Shown here in pieces: positions 35,284 to 43,625 of a DNA stretch of 64,000 nt. The notes beneath the pieces were generated by a model. That model saw only the letters and a program-made list of their open reading frames with translations. It searched no databases and had not been told where the DNA came from. The position numbers and the translations under genes are program-made. How positions within the stretch are numbered: the stretch's first letter is position 1; each line of letters begins with the position of its first letter. The DNA comes from Hymenobacter volaticus. Lineage in GTDB: Bacteria > Bacteroidota > Bacteroidia > Cytophagales > Hymenobacteraceae. The DNA lies in contig NZ_CP095061.1 in assembly GCF_022921055.1 (NCBI RefSeq), positions 3,511,501-3,575,500 of the forward strand. Direction: 5' to 3'.

Positions 35284-36084
35284 ATGAAAAATACGTGGAA
35301 TAAAGCGGCAATCTGGGTGCTAATGAGCAGTTCAGTACTTGTTGCTTCTTGCGATAAAGAAGATCAAGGAGAGCTGAAAGGGCCTTTACCTACGGCTAGC
35401 TTTACTGTTTCGGCTGTTAAAACGGTGGGGCTCACCAATGAAGTCACTTTCACCAGCACTAGTACTGATGCTTTTCTGTACAAGTGGGATTTTGGCGATG
35501 GTACAACTGGAACGGGTCAGACCATAACTCATAAGTATCAACGGGGTGGCACCGTTCAAGCGCAGCTTACTGCGGCCGGGCCCAGAGGATATACTGTTTC
35601 TGACAAGCAGGATGTGGCACTCCCCGAAATTGCTACCATTGTAAAGCAGTTGTTGACGGGTGGATCAACTAAAACCTGGAAGTTTGATAATGCTGCTGAA
35701 GCACCTATTATCGTCGGAACCGAAGGGAATCCGGGGCAGTACTACGCGGGTGGACCTGCCAATGGCCTGCCTACCTGTCAGTCCGATGATGAATATACTT
35801 TCACGGCAGCTAATGTTCTCACCTACGATGCCAAGGCTGGGACGTTGGTAGCTCCGGCTCAAAGCTGCGAGGCGCCGCGCTCTGGTACTTCAGACTTTAC
35901 GTTCGGACCAGCTACTGGCCAGGGATATGCCATGCTTGAGCTGAAACGAGCTGGCTCTTTTATCGGTGTGACTGACGTACCCGATCAAACTTACCGCATC
36001 ATCGACATCAGCGCAACAAAGATGGTGCTGCGGGCTGGCAAACCTGGAGGCACGGTATTTCAATACAAGATGATTGCCAAGTAG
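35284..36084 (+). CDS. PKD-domain surface lipoprotein, probable glycan-binding protein
   Basis: A 266-residue lipoprotein from the ATG at 35284 (signal ending VLVASC, cysteine near 23). A PKD domain follows (TASFTVSAVKTVGLTNEVTF, YKWDFGDGTTGTG, THKYQRGG). The remaining ~150 residues are a beta-rich domain with KTWKFDNAAEAPIIVG and RIIDISATKMVLRAGKPGG, resembling the C-terminal domains found with surface glycan-binding proteins and GH16 modules in SusC/D loci. It takes the usual SusE/F-like position, 33 bp after susD. It probably holds the polysaccharide at the cell surface while the GH16 lipoprotein cuts it. Confidence 0.8.
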   Translation: MKNTWNKAAIWVLMSSSVLVASCDKEDQGELKGPLPTASFTVSAVKTVGLTNEVTFTSTSTDAFLYKWDFGDGTTGTGQTITHKYQRGGTVQAQLTAAGPRGYTVSDKQDVALPEIATIVKQLLTGGSTKTWKFDNAAEAPIIVGTEGNPGQYYAGGPANGLPTCQSDDEYTFTAANVLTYDAKAGTLVAPAQSCEAPRSGTSDFTFGPATGQGYAMLELKRAGSFIGVTDVPDQTYRIIDISATKMVLRAGKPGGTVFQYKMIAK

Positions 36085-36185
36085 CGGGTAGGTGGTAGCA
36101 CTAGTTTAAATTGGTGAATGACGTTCACCTTTATGCTAGTTGCCTACTTATACTCCTCATCCTAACTCGTGAAAGCTCCTACTTT

Positions 36186-37052
36186 ATGAATTCACACCCC
36201 ATGTTTGGGCTACTGCAGAACAAGAATAGGGCTAGCATCTTGCTGGCCCTAACCTTATTTGCTTGCACCGAATCCAAGACTAAGAACATTCCCGCTCCCA
36301 TTCCTACCGTGCCTGCCGTTAATGAGGAGGCGCGCGACTACAGCCAGTATACCACACTGGCGTGGAGCGACGAGTTCGATGCTGGCCCTCTCGATCCAAA
36401 CAAATGGGTGTATGAGTTAGGCGGTGGCGGCTGGGGCAACAACGAGTTGCAGACCTACACCAACTCTGCCGATAACGTAACCGTGACGGGTGGTAACCTT
36501 GTAATACAGGCTCTGCGGCAAGCGGGCAGTAACGCCTACACCTCGGGCCGCCTGATTACCAAGGGCAAGCAAAGCTTCCAATACGGGCGCATCGACGTGC
36601 GGGCCAAAGTGCCCAAAGGCAAAGGGGTGTGGCCCGCTATCTGGATGCTAGGTTCTGATATCGACCAGAACAACTGGCCCCGCTGCGGCGAAATCGACAT
36701 TATGGAGTTGCGTGGCAGCCGCCCGAAAGAGTTGCTATCCACCATGCACTTCGGTAATAGTCCCGCCGAGCACGCTTACAAGGGCACTACGCAAGTGCAG
36801 TCCAATGAGCTTTCCAACGACTTCCACATCTTCTCGGTGGTGCGCAGCAAAAACCAGCTCCGTTTCTTTCTGGATGGGCAGCAGTACTACACCTTCGCGA
36901 GCAGCGACGCCAGCCCTTACCCCTTCAACAACCCGTTTTTTGTTGTGCTAAACCTTGCTATCGGCGGCGACTTTGACGGCAACCCCGATGCCACTACGGT
37001 GTTGCCTCAGCAGATGCAAGTGGATTACGTGCGCTATTATCAGTACAAGTAA
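36186..37052 (+). CDS. GH16 beta-glucanase lipoprotein
   Basis: A 288-residue enzyme from the ATG at 36186; the signal ends LALTLFAC, a probable lipobox, which would anchor it to the cell surface. The single GH16 domain starts TLAWSDEFDAGPLDPNKWVY and carries the catalytic GEIDIMEL motif with both glutamates, GGGGWGNNELQTYT in the cleft and a C-terminal MQVDYVRYYQYK strand. It is a laminarinase-type endo-beta-1,3-glucanase, related to the secreted one at 17.6 kb but without CBM6 and sorting tail. It is the fourth gene of the SusC/D transcript and probably makes the first cuts in surface-bound glucan. Confidence 0.93.
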   Translation: MNSHPMFGLLQNKNRASILLALTLFACTESKTKNIPAPIPTVPAVNEEARDYSQYTTLAWSDEFDAGPLDPNKWVYELGGGGWGNNELQTYTNSADNVTVTGGNLVIQALRQAGSNAYTSGRLITKGKQSFQYGRIDVRAKVPKGKGVWPAIWMLGSDIDQNNWPRCGEIDIMELRGSRPKELLSTMHFGNSPAEHAYKGTTQVQSNELSNDFHIFSVVRSKNQLRFFLDGQQYYTFASSDASPYPFNNPFFVVLNLAIGGDFDGNPDATTVLPQQMQVDYVRYYQYK

Positions 37053-37252
37053 GTAGCTGTTTACCAGAGGCTACAGTAGTATAAGCCACCAAAGCAGTTC
37101 CTGTTAGACAATAAGTAGCGCAACGCCAGTGCCAATGGTACGGGCAGTCATGAAATCTACTTATTAACCACCAATTTCTTGTAACTCAGCTACTACTCTG
37201 GCTCCTGTATTGGGGTTCAGCTTGCTTTTCATGCACTTTTCATACGACTTAT

Positions 37253-37750
37253 ATGGGCCGTCAAAAACAGTTTTTTCGGTTGTCGGCTGCCGAGCATCAG
37301 GAGGTGCAGCACTACCTGCAGCAAGAGCAGTTGGTGCGTCGGCAAATCAACCGAGCGCAGATGCTGCTCGACTGGCATGTGGGCTACTCAGCCACTGAAA
37401 CCGCTCAACGCTTAGCCATGACCGAAGGTCGGGTATATGCGTTGCGGCGGGCATACCAGCGCCAGGGACTTACTTCTTACCTCAACACGCATCCGCAGGG
37501 AGGAGCCCCCACCAAGCTTACGCCCACCGTGGAAGCCGCTTTACTCGCTCTGCTTTCCCGCCGCAATGCCGACTCGGCCCGCTACTGGACGCTGCGTCAG
37601 TTGGCAAACTACTTGGTGGAAAAAGGCCATGCTAAATCGATTTGTCCGGTTACGGTGAGCAAGGCGCTACAACGACTCCAGACGCTTCTTGTCTCTTCCG
37701 ACTCCGGCAATGAGGTGGCGCAGCCGTCCTACCCCGGTGAGCACAACTGA
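37253..37750 (+). CDS. HTH-only protein of IS630-transposase type, no nuclease domain
   Basis: A 165-residue protein starting MGRQKQFFRLSAAEHQEV. It has two helix-turn-helix units in the order seen in IS630/Tc1-like transposases: the first around LLDWHVGYSATETAQRLAMT with VYALRRAYQRQGL, then the GGAPTKLTP linker, then a winged helix RYWTLRQLANYLVEKGH to PVTVSKALQRL. The DDE catalytic domain is absent, and only 48 bp separate the stop from the next gene, so nothing is hidden by a frameshift. The tail SSDSGNEVAQP recalls the DDSGNESDE tail of the DISM fusion 8 kb upstream. It lies between the GH16 and GH30 genes, so I infer a domesticated transcription factor of the sugar locus. Confidence 0.8.
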   Translation: MGRQKQFFRLSAAEHQEVQHYLQQEQLVRRQINRAQMLLDWHVGYSATETAQRLAMTEGRVYALRRAYQRQGLTSYLNTHPQGGAPTKLTPTVEAALLALLSRRNADSARYWTLRQLANYLVEKGHAKSICPVTVSKALQRLQTLLVSSDSGNEVAQPSYPGEHN

Positions 37751-37795
37751 GAGGTCACGAGTTGCTCTCTTCCTTAGGTTTATGACTCTTCATTC

Positions 37796-39268
37796 ATGAT
37801 GCTTCCCTCTCGAACAGCCTTCCTCACGCTGCTGGCTGGTATTCTTGTCACTTCAGTTCAGGCCCAGAAAGCCGCTCCTACCGCCAAGCCTTATTCTGCA
37901 GTTGGTAAGCAGGTGCAAGTGTATACCACCGCCAACAACACGGCGCTACACCTGACTGCTACCGACAAACTCACTTTCAAGGAAGTAGGCCAACCTTTGG
38001 AAACGCAGCCCACCGTTTTTGTCGACCCCAACCACACTTTTCAAACAATGCTCGGCATTGGCGGCGCCATGACCGATGCCGCTGCCGAAACGTTTGACAA
38101 ACTGCCTAAAGCTCAGCAGCAAGAGTTTTTGCAGGCCTACTACAGCCCTACCGCAGGTATTGGCTACACGCTGGCCCGCACCAGTATCCACAGCACCGAC
38201 TTTTCCAGCGGCAGCTACACCTACGTGGCCGACAATGATAAGGCCTTGAAAACCTTCAGCGTTAAGCACGACCAGCAGTATCGGATTCCGTTTATCAAGC
38301 AGGCACAAGCGGCAGCAGGCGGCAAGCTGACAATGTACGTGAGTCCGTGGAGCCCGCCCGCTTGGATGAAAGACACCAAGAACATGCTGCAAGGCGGTAA
38401 GTTACTGCCGGAGTTCCGCCAAACTTGGGCCGACTATTATGTTAAGTTCATTCAGGCCTACGAGCAGCAAGGCATTCCTATCTGGGGTCTGACAGTGCAA
38501 AATGAGCCCATGGCCAAGCAAAAGTGGGAGTCGTGCTTATTCACCGCGGAAGACGAGCGGGACTTCGTCAAAGGATACCTCGGTCCTACGTTGAAAAAAG
38601 CGGGTTTCAGCAGCAAGAAGCTAATCGGATGGGACCACAACCGTGACCTGATGTACCAACGGGCCAGCACCTTGTTCGATGATCCCGAAGCCAGCCAATA
38701 CTATTGGGGCTTAGGCTTTCACTGGTACGAAACGTGGACCGGCTCCGCTATGCAGTTCGACAACCTGCGCCGCGTGCACGAGACCTACCCTACTAAAAAC
38801 CTGATTTTCACTGAGGGGTGCGTCGAGAACTTTCAGTTCAGCGGCATCAACGACTGGAAGCTCGGCGAACGGTATGGTAACTCGATGATCAACGACTTCA
38901 ACGCCGGCACCGTAGCCTGGACCGACTGGAACGTGCTGCTCGACGAGACAGGCGGCCCCAACCACGTCGGCAACTTTTGCTACGCCCCCATCATTGGCGA
39001 CACCAAGAGCGGCAAGTTGCTTTACACCAACGCTTACTACTACATCGGCCACTTCTCGAAATTCATCCGACCCGGTGCCAAGCGCATTGCCACTGCCGCT
39101 AGCCGCGACGTACTACAATCCACCGCCTTCCTCAACACCGATGGCAAAGTGGCGGTGGTAGTTATGAATAGCACCGACCAAGAGCAGCCTTTTCAGCTCT
39201 GGATTAAAGGGCAAGCCGCCGCTGCCAGTAGCCGCCCGCATTCCATCATGACGATGGTGATAAATTAG
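37796..39268 (+). CDS. exported GH30 glycosidase (beta-1,6-glucanase / glucosylceramidase family)
   Basis: A 490-residue exported enzyme with signal peptide (cut after SVQA). GH30 landmarks are the N-terminal GIGGAMTDAAAETFDKLP, the ARTSIHSTDFSSGSYTY stretch, the acid/base glutamate in LTVQNEPMAKQKWESC, and the nucleophile glutamate in IFTEGCVE. A small C-terminal beta domain follows (FLNTDGKVAVVVMNSTDQEQ). Bacteroidota GH30 subfamily 1/3 enzymes linked to laminarin loci are typically endo-beta-1,6-glucanases, which would remove the branches of laminarin or fungal glucan. It is the last gene of the locus, 45 bp after the HTH gene, and is followed by a terminator. Confidence 0.92.
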   Translation: MMLPSRTAFLTLLAGILVTSVQAQKAAPTAKPYSAVGKQVQVYTTANNTALHLTATDKLTFKEVGQPLETQPTVFVDPNHTFQTMLGIGGAMTDAAAETFDKLPKAQQQEFLQAYYSPTAGIGYTLARTSIHSTDFSSGSYTYVADNDKALKTFSVKHDQQYRIPFIKQAQAAAGGKLTMYVSPWSPPAWMKDTKNMLQGGKLLPEFRQTWADYYVKFIQAYEQQGIPIWGLTVQNEPMAKQKWESCLFTAEDERDFVKGYLGPTLKKAGFSSKKLIGWDHNRDLMYQRASTLFDDPEASQYYWGLGFHWYETWTGSAMQFDNLRRVHETYPTKNLIFTEGCVENFQFSGINDWKLGERYGNSMINDFNAGTVAWTDWNVLLDETGGPNHVGNFCYAPIIGDTKSGKLLYTNAYYYIGHFSKFIRPGAKRIATAASRDVLQSTAFLNTDGKVAVVVMNSTDQEQPFQLWIKGQAAAASSRPHSIMTMVIN

Positions 39269-39292
39269 CTGGACAACTTTCAGCTCTTAACG

Positions 39293-39327
39293 AAAGGCCT
39301 AACTACTCACGTAGCTAGGCCTTTTTT
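39293..39327. terminator. bidirectional terminator between GH30 and UbiB-like genes
   Basis: Stem AAAGGCCTA (39293-39301) with TAGGCCTTT (39316-39324), an inner CTAC/GTAG extension and a T6 run on the plus strand. It overlaps the stop of the convergent kinase gene. Confidence 0.8.
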
Positions 39328-41020
39328 ATTGCTCGCGCTGCTCTCGCTTCGAACCTAGTATAAACAGAATCAGCAGCAGAAACGCGGCCACGCCCAGGCT
39401 GTACCACGTCACGACCGGTAAACCGCGGTAGTAAGGCATTTGGCCGGCTGGGTACGTTCCCAACAAGCTCAACCCCGCAAACAAAATCATGGCTACGGCC
39501 ACTGCCGCTAGAATGGCCCGGCTCACCAGTTGATCCGCCTTGCGCAACAACAACAAGTAGCCGCTCAACTCGACGCGCACGCGCAAGTCGCCGCGCGAAA
39601 TCTTGCGCACGATTTGGCGAATGTCGGCGGGCAGTGTTTGGATCAGGGCTAATAACTGCGTACCGGTATATTCGGCTTCGCTGAGGATATTTTCGGCGGA
39701 GTATTGTTCGGCCACGATGCGCGCTCCGTATGGCCGCACAAACTCGAACGTGTTGAAGCGCGGGTGCAGCACCTTCCCAATGCCTTCCAGTATCACAAGC
39801 GCCCTTAGAATTAGGAACACGGCGCCGGGCACTTGCAGCTTGTACGTATAAATAACGCTTTGCAATGCCTCAGCCAAATCCGACATGCTCATGTCCTTAA
39901 CGTCGAGGCTAGCGAAATCTTCAATTAGCTCGCTCAGCGAAGCCTCGAAGGCGCGCATATCCTGAATGTCGGAAGTAATGGCCAGACGCCGGAAGCTCAG
40001 AGCCATGCCCCGCGGGTCTTGCCGGGCCATTCCGATGAACACCCCCGCAAAAGCGTACTTCTGCTGCTTGCTCATCTTGCCCACCATTCCGAAGTCGATG
40101 AGCACCAGCGTACCATCGGGACGCACCAGCACGTTGCCGGGGTGTGGGTCGGCGTGGAACATACCGAACTCGAATATCTGCGTCAGGTAGATATCCATGC
40201 CGGTTTCAGCTACTTTTTCTGGACTCAGGCCCCATTCCAGTAGCTGCGGCTTGTCGGTGATTTTGCAGCCGCTCACAAACTCAATCACCAAAATCCGGGA
40301 CGTGCTGATGTCGCGGTACGGTTTGGGAATATAGAAGGTCTCGTAAGTGGCGTAGAGCGAGCGGAACTGCTCCATGCTGCGGGCCTCGGAGGTGTAGTCC
40401 AGCTCTTTGGTCATGCTTCGCTCGAAGGCATCTACCACGTCCTGTGGGTTGCTTAGGCCTTGTTTGCGCAGAAAATTGCCCGTGAGCCGCACTAATTCGT
40501 GCAGCAAGGCTAGGTCGGAGCGTACTTTCTCCTGCACGCCCGGCCGCTGCACTTTCACAACCACTTCCTCGCCCGATAGCAGCCGCGCGCGGTGCACCTG
40601 CCCAATACTGGCAGAGCCCAATGGTACATTATCAAACTCGGAAAACACTTCATCGAGCGGATGCCCCATCTCCCGCTCAATAATGTCTTTGGCAACTTGC
40701 ACATCGAAGGGCGGCACGTTGCTTTGCAATTTCTCAAACTCGTCGATCAGTGGCTGGGGCAGCAAGTCGGCACGGTTGCTCATGGCCTGCGCCAGCTTAA
40801 TAAAAGTAGGCCCCAGCTCCTCGATAATCATCCGAATCCGCTGCCAGCGCGTGGTTTCAAACACGGCCTGCTCCCCTTCCTGCCACGAAATTCGCCGGCT
40901 TTTTGGCACCAGCCGTCGCAAAGGCGTGCTGGTTACAGCATCCTCGAAGCCGTAGCGGATAAGCACCTCTGCTACCTGCCGGATACGGGTCAGGTTGGAA
41001 ATCGTGTTTTTAAACATCAA
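39326..41020 (-). CDS. ABC1/AarF/UbiB family atypical kinase
   Basis: A 564-residue member of the AarF/ABC1/UbiB protein kinase-like family. Seen in order: the N-terminal KLAQAMSNR element that replaces the usual KxGQ motif, the alanine-rich nucleotide loop replaced by GSASIGQVHRA, the catalytic HADPHPGN loop and the metal-binding IDFGMVG. Two hydrophobic segments near the C-terminus (AVAVAMILFAGLSLLG and YSLGVAAFLLLILFILG) would anchor it in the inner membrane. Family members act as ATPases in isoprenoid quinone biosynthesis or lipid homeostasis. No menaquinone gene is adjacent except menC 7 kb away, so the role in quinone metabolism is by family only. Confidence 0.92.
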   Translation of the reverse strand: MMFKNTISNLTRIRQVAEVLIRYGFEDAVTSTPLRRLVPKSRRISWQEGEQAVFETTRWQRIRMIIEELGPTFIKLAQAMSNRADLLPQPLIDEFEKLQSNVPPFDVQVAKDIIEREMGHPLDEVFSEFDNVPLGSASIGQVHRARLLSGEEVVVKVQRPGVQEKVRSDLALLHELVRLTGNFLRKQGLSNPQDVVDAFERSMTKELDYTSEARSMEQFRSLYATYETFYIPKPYRDISTSRILVIEFVSGCKITDKPQLLEWGLSPEKVAETGMDIYLTQIFEFGMFHADPHPGNVLVRPDGTLVLIDFGMVGKMSKQQKYAFAGVFIGMARQDPRGMALSFRRLAITSDIQDMRAFEASLSELIEDFASLDVKDMSMSDLAEALQSVIYTYKLQVPGAVFLILRALVILEGIGKVLHPRFNTFEFVRPYGARIVAEQYSAENILSEAEYTGTQLLALIQTLPADIRQIVRKISRGDLRVRVELSGYLLLLRKADQLVSRAILAAVAVAMILFAGLSLLGTYPAGQMPYYRGLPVVTWYSLGVAAFLLLILFILGSKREQREQ

Positions 41021-41318
41021 GCATTAGATAAACGGGCTGTCGAATAACTCAACAATTCCGACAAGATTCAATTTGCCGCTCGTACTACGCGGCATTGTTT
41101 TGTAGTTTCATATGCTTGACGCAAGCTAACAGCAACATCGAAAAACCTTTTAGCTGCTTTATCGCCAACGCGAATTCTTTCTGGTTCAGAAACCGTAAGA
41201 AGCCAGCTTTGGTGCAAACAGTCATTGCTACAACCGGCGCTGTATTAGGCATATTTCTGCTTCACTCGGCATGGCTGGCAAAGTGCAACTCCTATCAACA
41301 TCTGTGATTGAAATACAG

Positions 41319-41352
41319 AAAACCCCGTTCGGGCAATCCGAACGGGGTTTTT
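41319..41352. terminator. hairpin terminator
   Basis: Perfect 14-bp stem (41319-41332 with 41338-41351), arm AAAACCCCGTTCGG, 5-nt loop, T5 after it on the plus strand and A-rich on the other side. It is placed 20 bp past the restored end of the phasin-like gene at 41372. Confidence 0.85.
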
Positions 41353-41371
41353 CAATGTTTACACCACTAGC

Positions 41372-41937
41372 CTACGACAAAGTACTGCCGGTGCTAGACG
41401 TGTTATCATTAGGCGAAATGGCCTTCTTGGCGGCTTCTATTTTAGCTTTGTCTTCTTTGCTGTTGGGGCTGCTTTTGCTGCCTGCACTTTTAACTTTACC
41501 TGCTGAGCTAGTAGCAGGCGTAGTTACCGTTTTCTTGGCAGCGGCAGTTCTACCCTCCGAGCTGCTAACGTTAGTAACCCTAACCGGGGAATTGACAGTT
41601 GGCTTGCTAGCCTTTGATGAGGCGGTTTTGGGGCATCGGCCTTCGGCTCAGCAGCCTTGCTGCCCCCTTTCACAGTCCGCTTCAGTTCTTCCACGTCAGA
41701 GTTAGGGGCTACCCCTACGCTTTTCATCACGCGCGAAGCAATGCTCTGAACTTGCTTTTCCAGTTCCTTGCGCTTGGTTTCGCCGTTTTGCTTCAGCTCG
41801 TCCATGATTTTGGCTCCTTCCTGCTCCGACAGCTTGCTTTCTTGCACCAGCGTATCAATGGTTTTTTGCACCCGATCGGTGGTGAGGGAAACGAAGCCAA
41901 CGCCCGCATTGATGAACTTCTTAAACAAATCTTCCAT
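41372..41937 (-). CDS. phasin-like coiled-coil protein with Lys/Ala/Ser-rich tail, frameshifted
   Basis: The N-terminal ~105 residues are a helical phasin-like domain (MEDLFKKFINAGVGFVSLTT, VQESKLSEQEGAKIMDELKQ), as in polyhydroxyalkanoate granule-associated and related stress proteins. As written the frame ends at 41524 with a tail unlike the family (PPHQRLASQLSIP). One more T at TTTT 41626-41629 opens a frame reading TASSKASKPTVNSP, then RTAAAKKTVTTPATSSAG and on to TAG at 41372, a 188-residue protein with the basic Ala/Lys/Thr tail typical of PhaF-like proteins. That tail also ends just before a terminator, which supports the restored version. No PHA synthase is in the window. Confidence 0.75.
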
Positions 41938-42198
41938 AAAACTGAGTGATTAAAAGAGAGTGAGAGAAGTAAAAAAGGCCTTGCGGACTCGCTGGCCGAG
42001 AAAAATAGTATGCAAGCCTACCATCTGCTACAAACCTACAAAATGGCAGCTACATAGTTGATGGTGAAGACAAGATATTCATTGGCAATTGGCTTCTAAA
42101 GGCAAAATCATTGTCTCGCAGCTCTCGATCCTATCTTTTCTTTAGCGTTCCACTTTTCTCTTGACTGAATACTCAGTGGCTTTGCTAGCCATTTTATT

Positions 42199-43122
42199 CT
42201 ACCGCTGGGCAGGCCTCTGAGTTGCCCAAATGCCCCGAGTAAATTCACCGACTTGATTAAGCGCTTGCCGAGCTTCTGGCACAAACCGCCAAAACAAATG
42301 CCACCAATGCACTAGCCCATTAAACACTTGCAACGTGATGGGCACGCCAGTTGATTGGGCTTTTTGGCTGAAGCGCACCACATCATCATGCAACACTTCG
42401 GCATCGGAAATCTGGATTAGCAGTGGCGGTAAGCCGTGCAACTTACCCTGACCGGGTGAAACCAACGGGTGCGTATGCGACGTTTCTGCAGCGTAGAGGC
42501 TGCCCCACGTCTGCATTTCGAGGGCTTCGAGCACCCGTGCTTCCTCGTAGCAAGCCTGGCGCTGCACTCCGCTAGGCATTGCCAAATCAATCCAGGGGGA
42601 TAGACCAATGGCTGCGGCGGGCAGTGCTACTCCGGCGTCGCGCAGGTGCAGGAGCAGCGCCAACCCAAGGCCCCCTCCTGCCGAATCACCGGCTATCATG
42701 ATGTCTTGGGCCTGATAGCCCTCGTTCAACAGCCAGTCGTACGCCAAGCGAGCGTCTTCGAGTGCAGCCGGAAACGGATATTCTGGAGCCTTGCGGTAAT
42801 TGATAGCCAGCGTGTTTAGCTGGCAGCTTTCCGCCAAGGCCCCTACCAAGGCTCGGTGCGTGTTTAAAGAGCCGATTACGTAGCCGCCCCCATGCAAATA
42901 CAGCAACACCCGCTTTGGATGGGCGCCAGCGGGCCGAAGCCACTCGGCAGCCATTCCTTCCACATCGGCATCCTCTAGAAATACATTCCAAGGCACGAAT
43001 TGAAAAAGGGCAGCCGCTTCCACAACCAGCCGGATAGCGGACAGTTGAGGTCGGTGGCGGGCTATTGGACCTGTAGCGGCAGTCAGAAACTGCTTGAGCA
43101 ACAAATGCTGAGAAGACGGCAT
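42199..43122 (-). CDS. alpha/beta hydrolase, hormone-sensitive-lipase family esterase
   Basis: A 307-residue esterase. The oxyanion-hole motif HGGGYVIGS, the nucleophile elbow GDSAGGGLGLA with the catalytic serine, the aspartate region QISDAEVLHDDV and the histidine in NGLVHWWHLF define the HSL (family IV) fold. There is no signal peptide, so it is likely cytoplasmic and acts on short acyl esters. The start at 43122 gives a lid region before HGGG of the usual length. It stands alone on the minus strand. Confidence 0.9.
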   Translation of the reverse strand: MPSSQHLLLKQFLTAATGPIARHRPQLSAIRLVVEAAALFQFVPWNVFLEDADVEGMAAEWLRPAGAHPKRVLLYLHGGGYVIGSLNTHRALVGALAESCQLNTLAINYRKAPEYPFPAALEDARLAYDWLLNEGYQAQDIMIAGDSAGGGLGLALLLHLRDAGVALPAAAIGLSPWIDLAMPSGVQRQACYEEARVLEALEMQTWGSLYAAETSHTHPLVSPGQGKLHGLPPLLIQISDAEVLHDDVVRFSQKAQSTGVPITLQVFNGLVHWWHLFWRFVPEARQALNQVGEFTRGIWATQRPAQR

Positions 43123-43625
43123 TGCGAGAGCAAACGTGGGAATTTAGGCGGGGAGCAGGGCAGCAACAGCGGCACGAAGCCGAAGAAAGTGCATCGCATA
43201 TTAAATACGCAGAGCAGCAATGGTAAGATACTGATTTAGCTGAAGTTTGCTTGAAAATTACCAGTTGCGCTTTCGTTTTGCAGATCTAGCTGATCTATAG
43301 AACACCAACTCGGTAATGAAAGCAGTTGAAACCGATAGCTCCAACTCATAACGTACTACACGCGTCCCAAAGCACATTATAACACGCCAAATAGGATACT
43401 CACGCAACACCTAAACTGTAGAATAATGAGATTAAATAGAAATAAGACGCAAATTGCACGATCAACTACCATCCAACAACTTGCCAACGCAGGTTAAACT
43501 CAGTAGCTGATTGGCGATTATTCGCCGACTAAAAATACACGCCCTCCTGCGCTTTTCATTCCTGCCCTCTTATTGCCAGCTTGCTTAGCATTTACTTGGT
43601 GCTCAGCCACTAATACACCTTTCGC
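43123..43625. other. 503-bp intergenic region
   Basis: Divergent region between the esterase (minus) and the GH26-like gene (plus), so promoters for both should lie here. It becomes AT-rich toward the right. No gene, repeat or clear TAnnTTTG promoter match was found. Confidence 0.4.
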
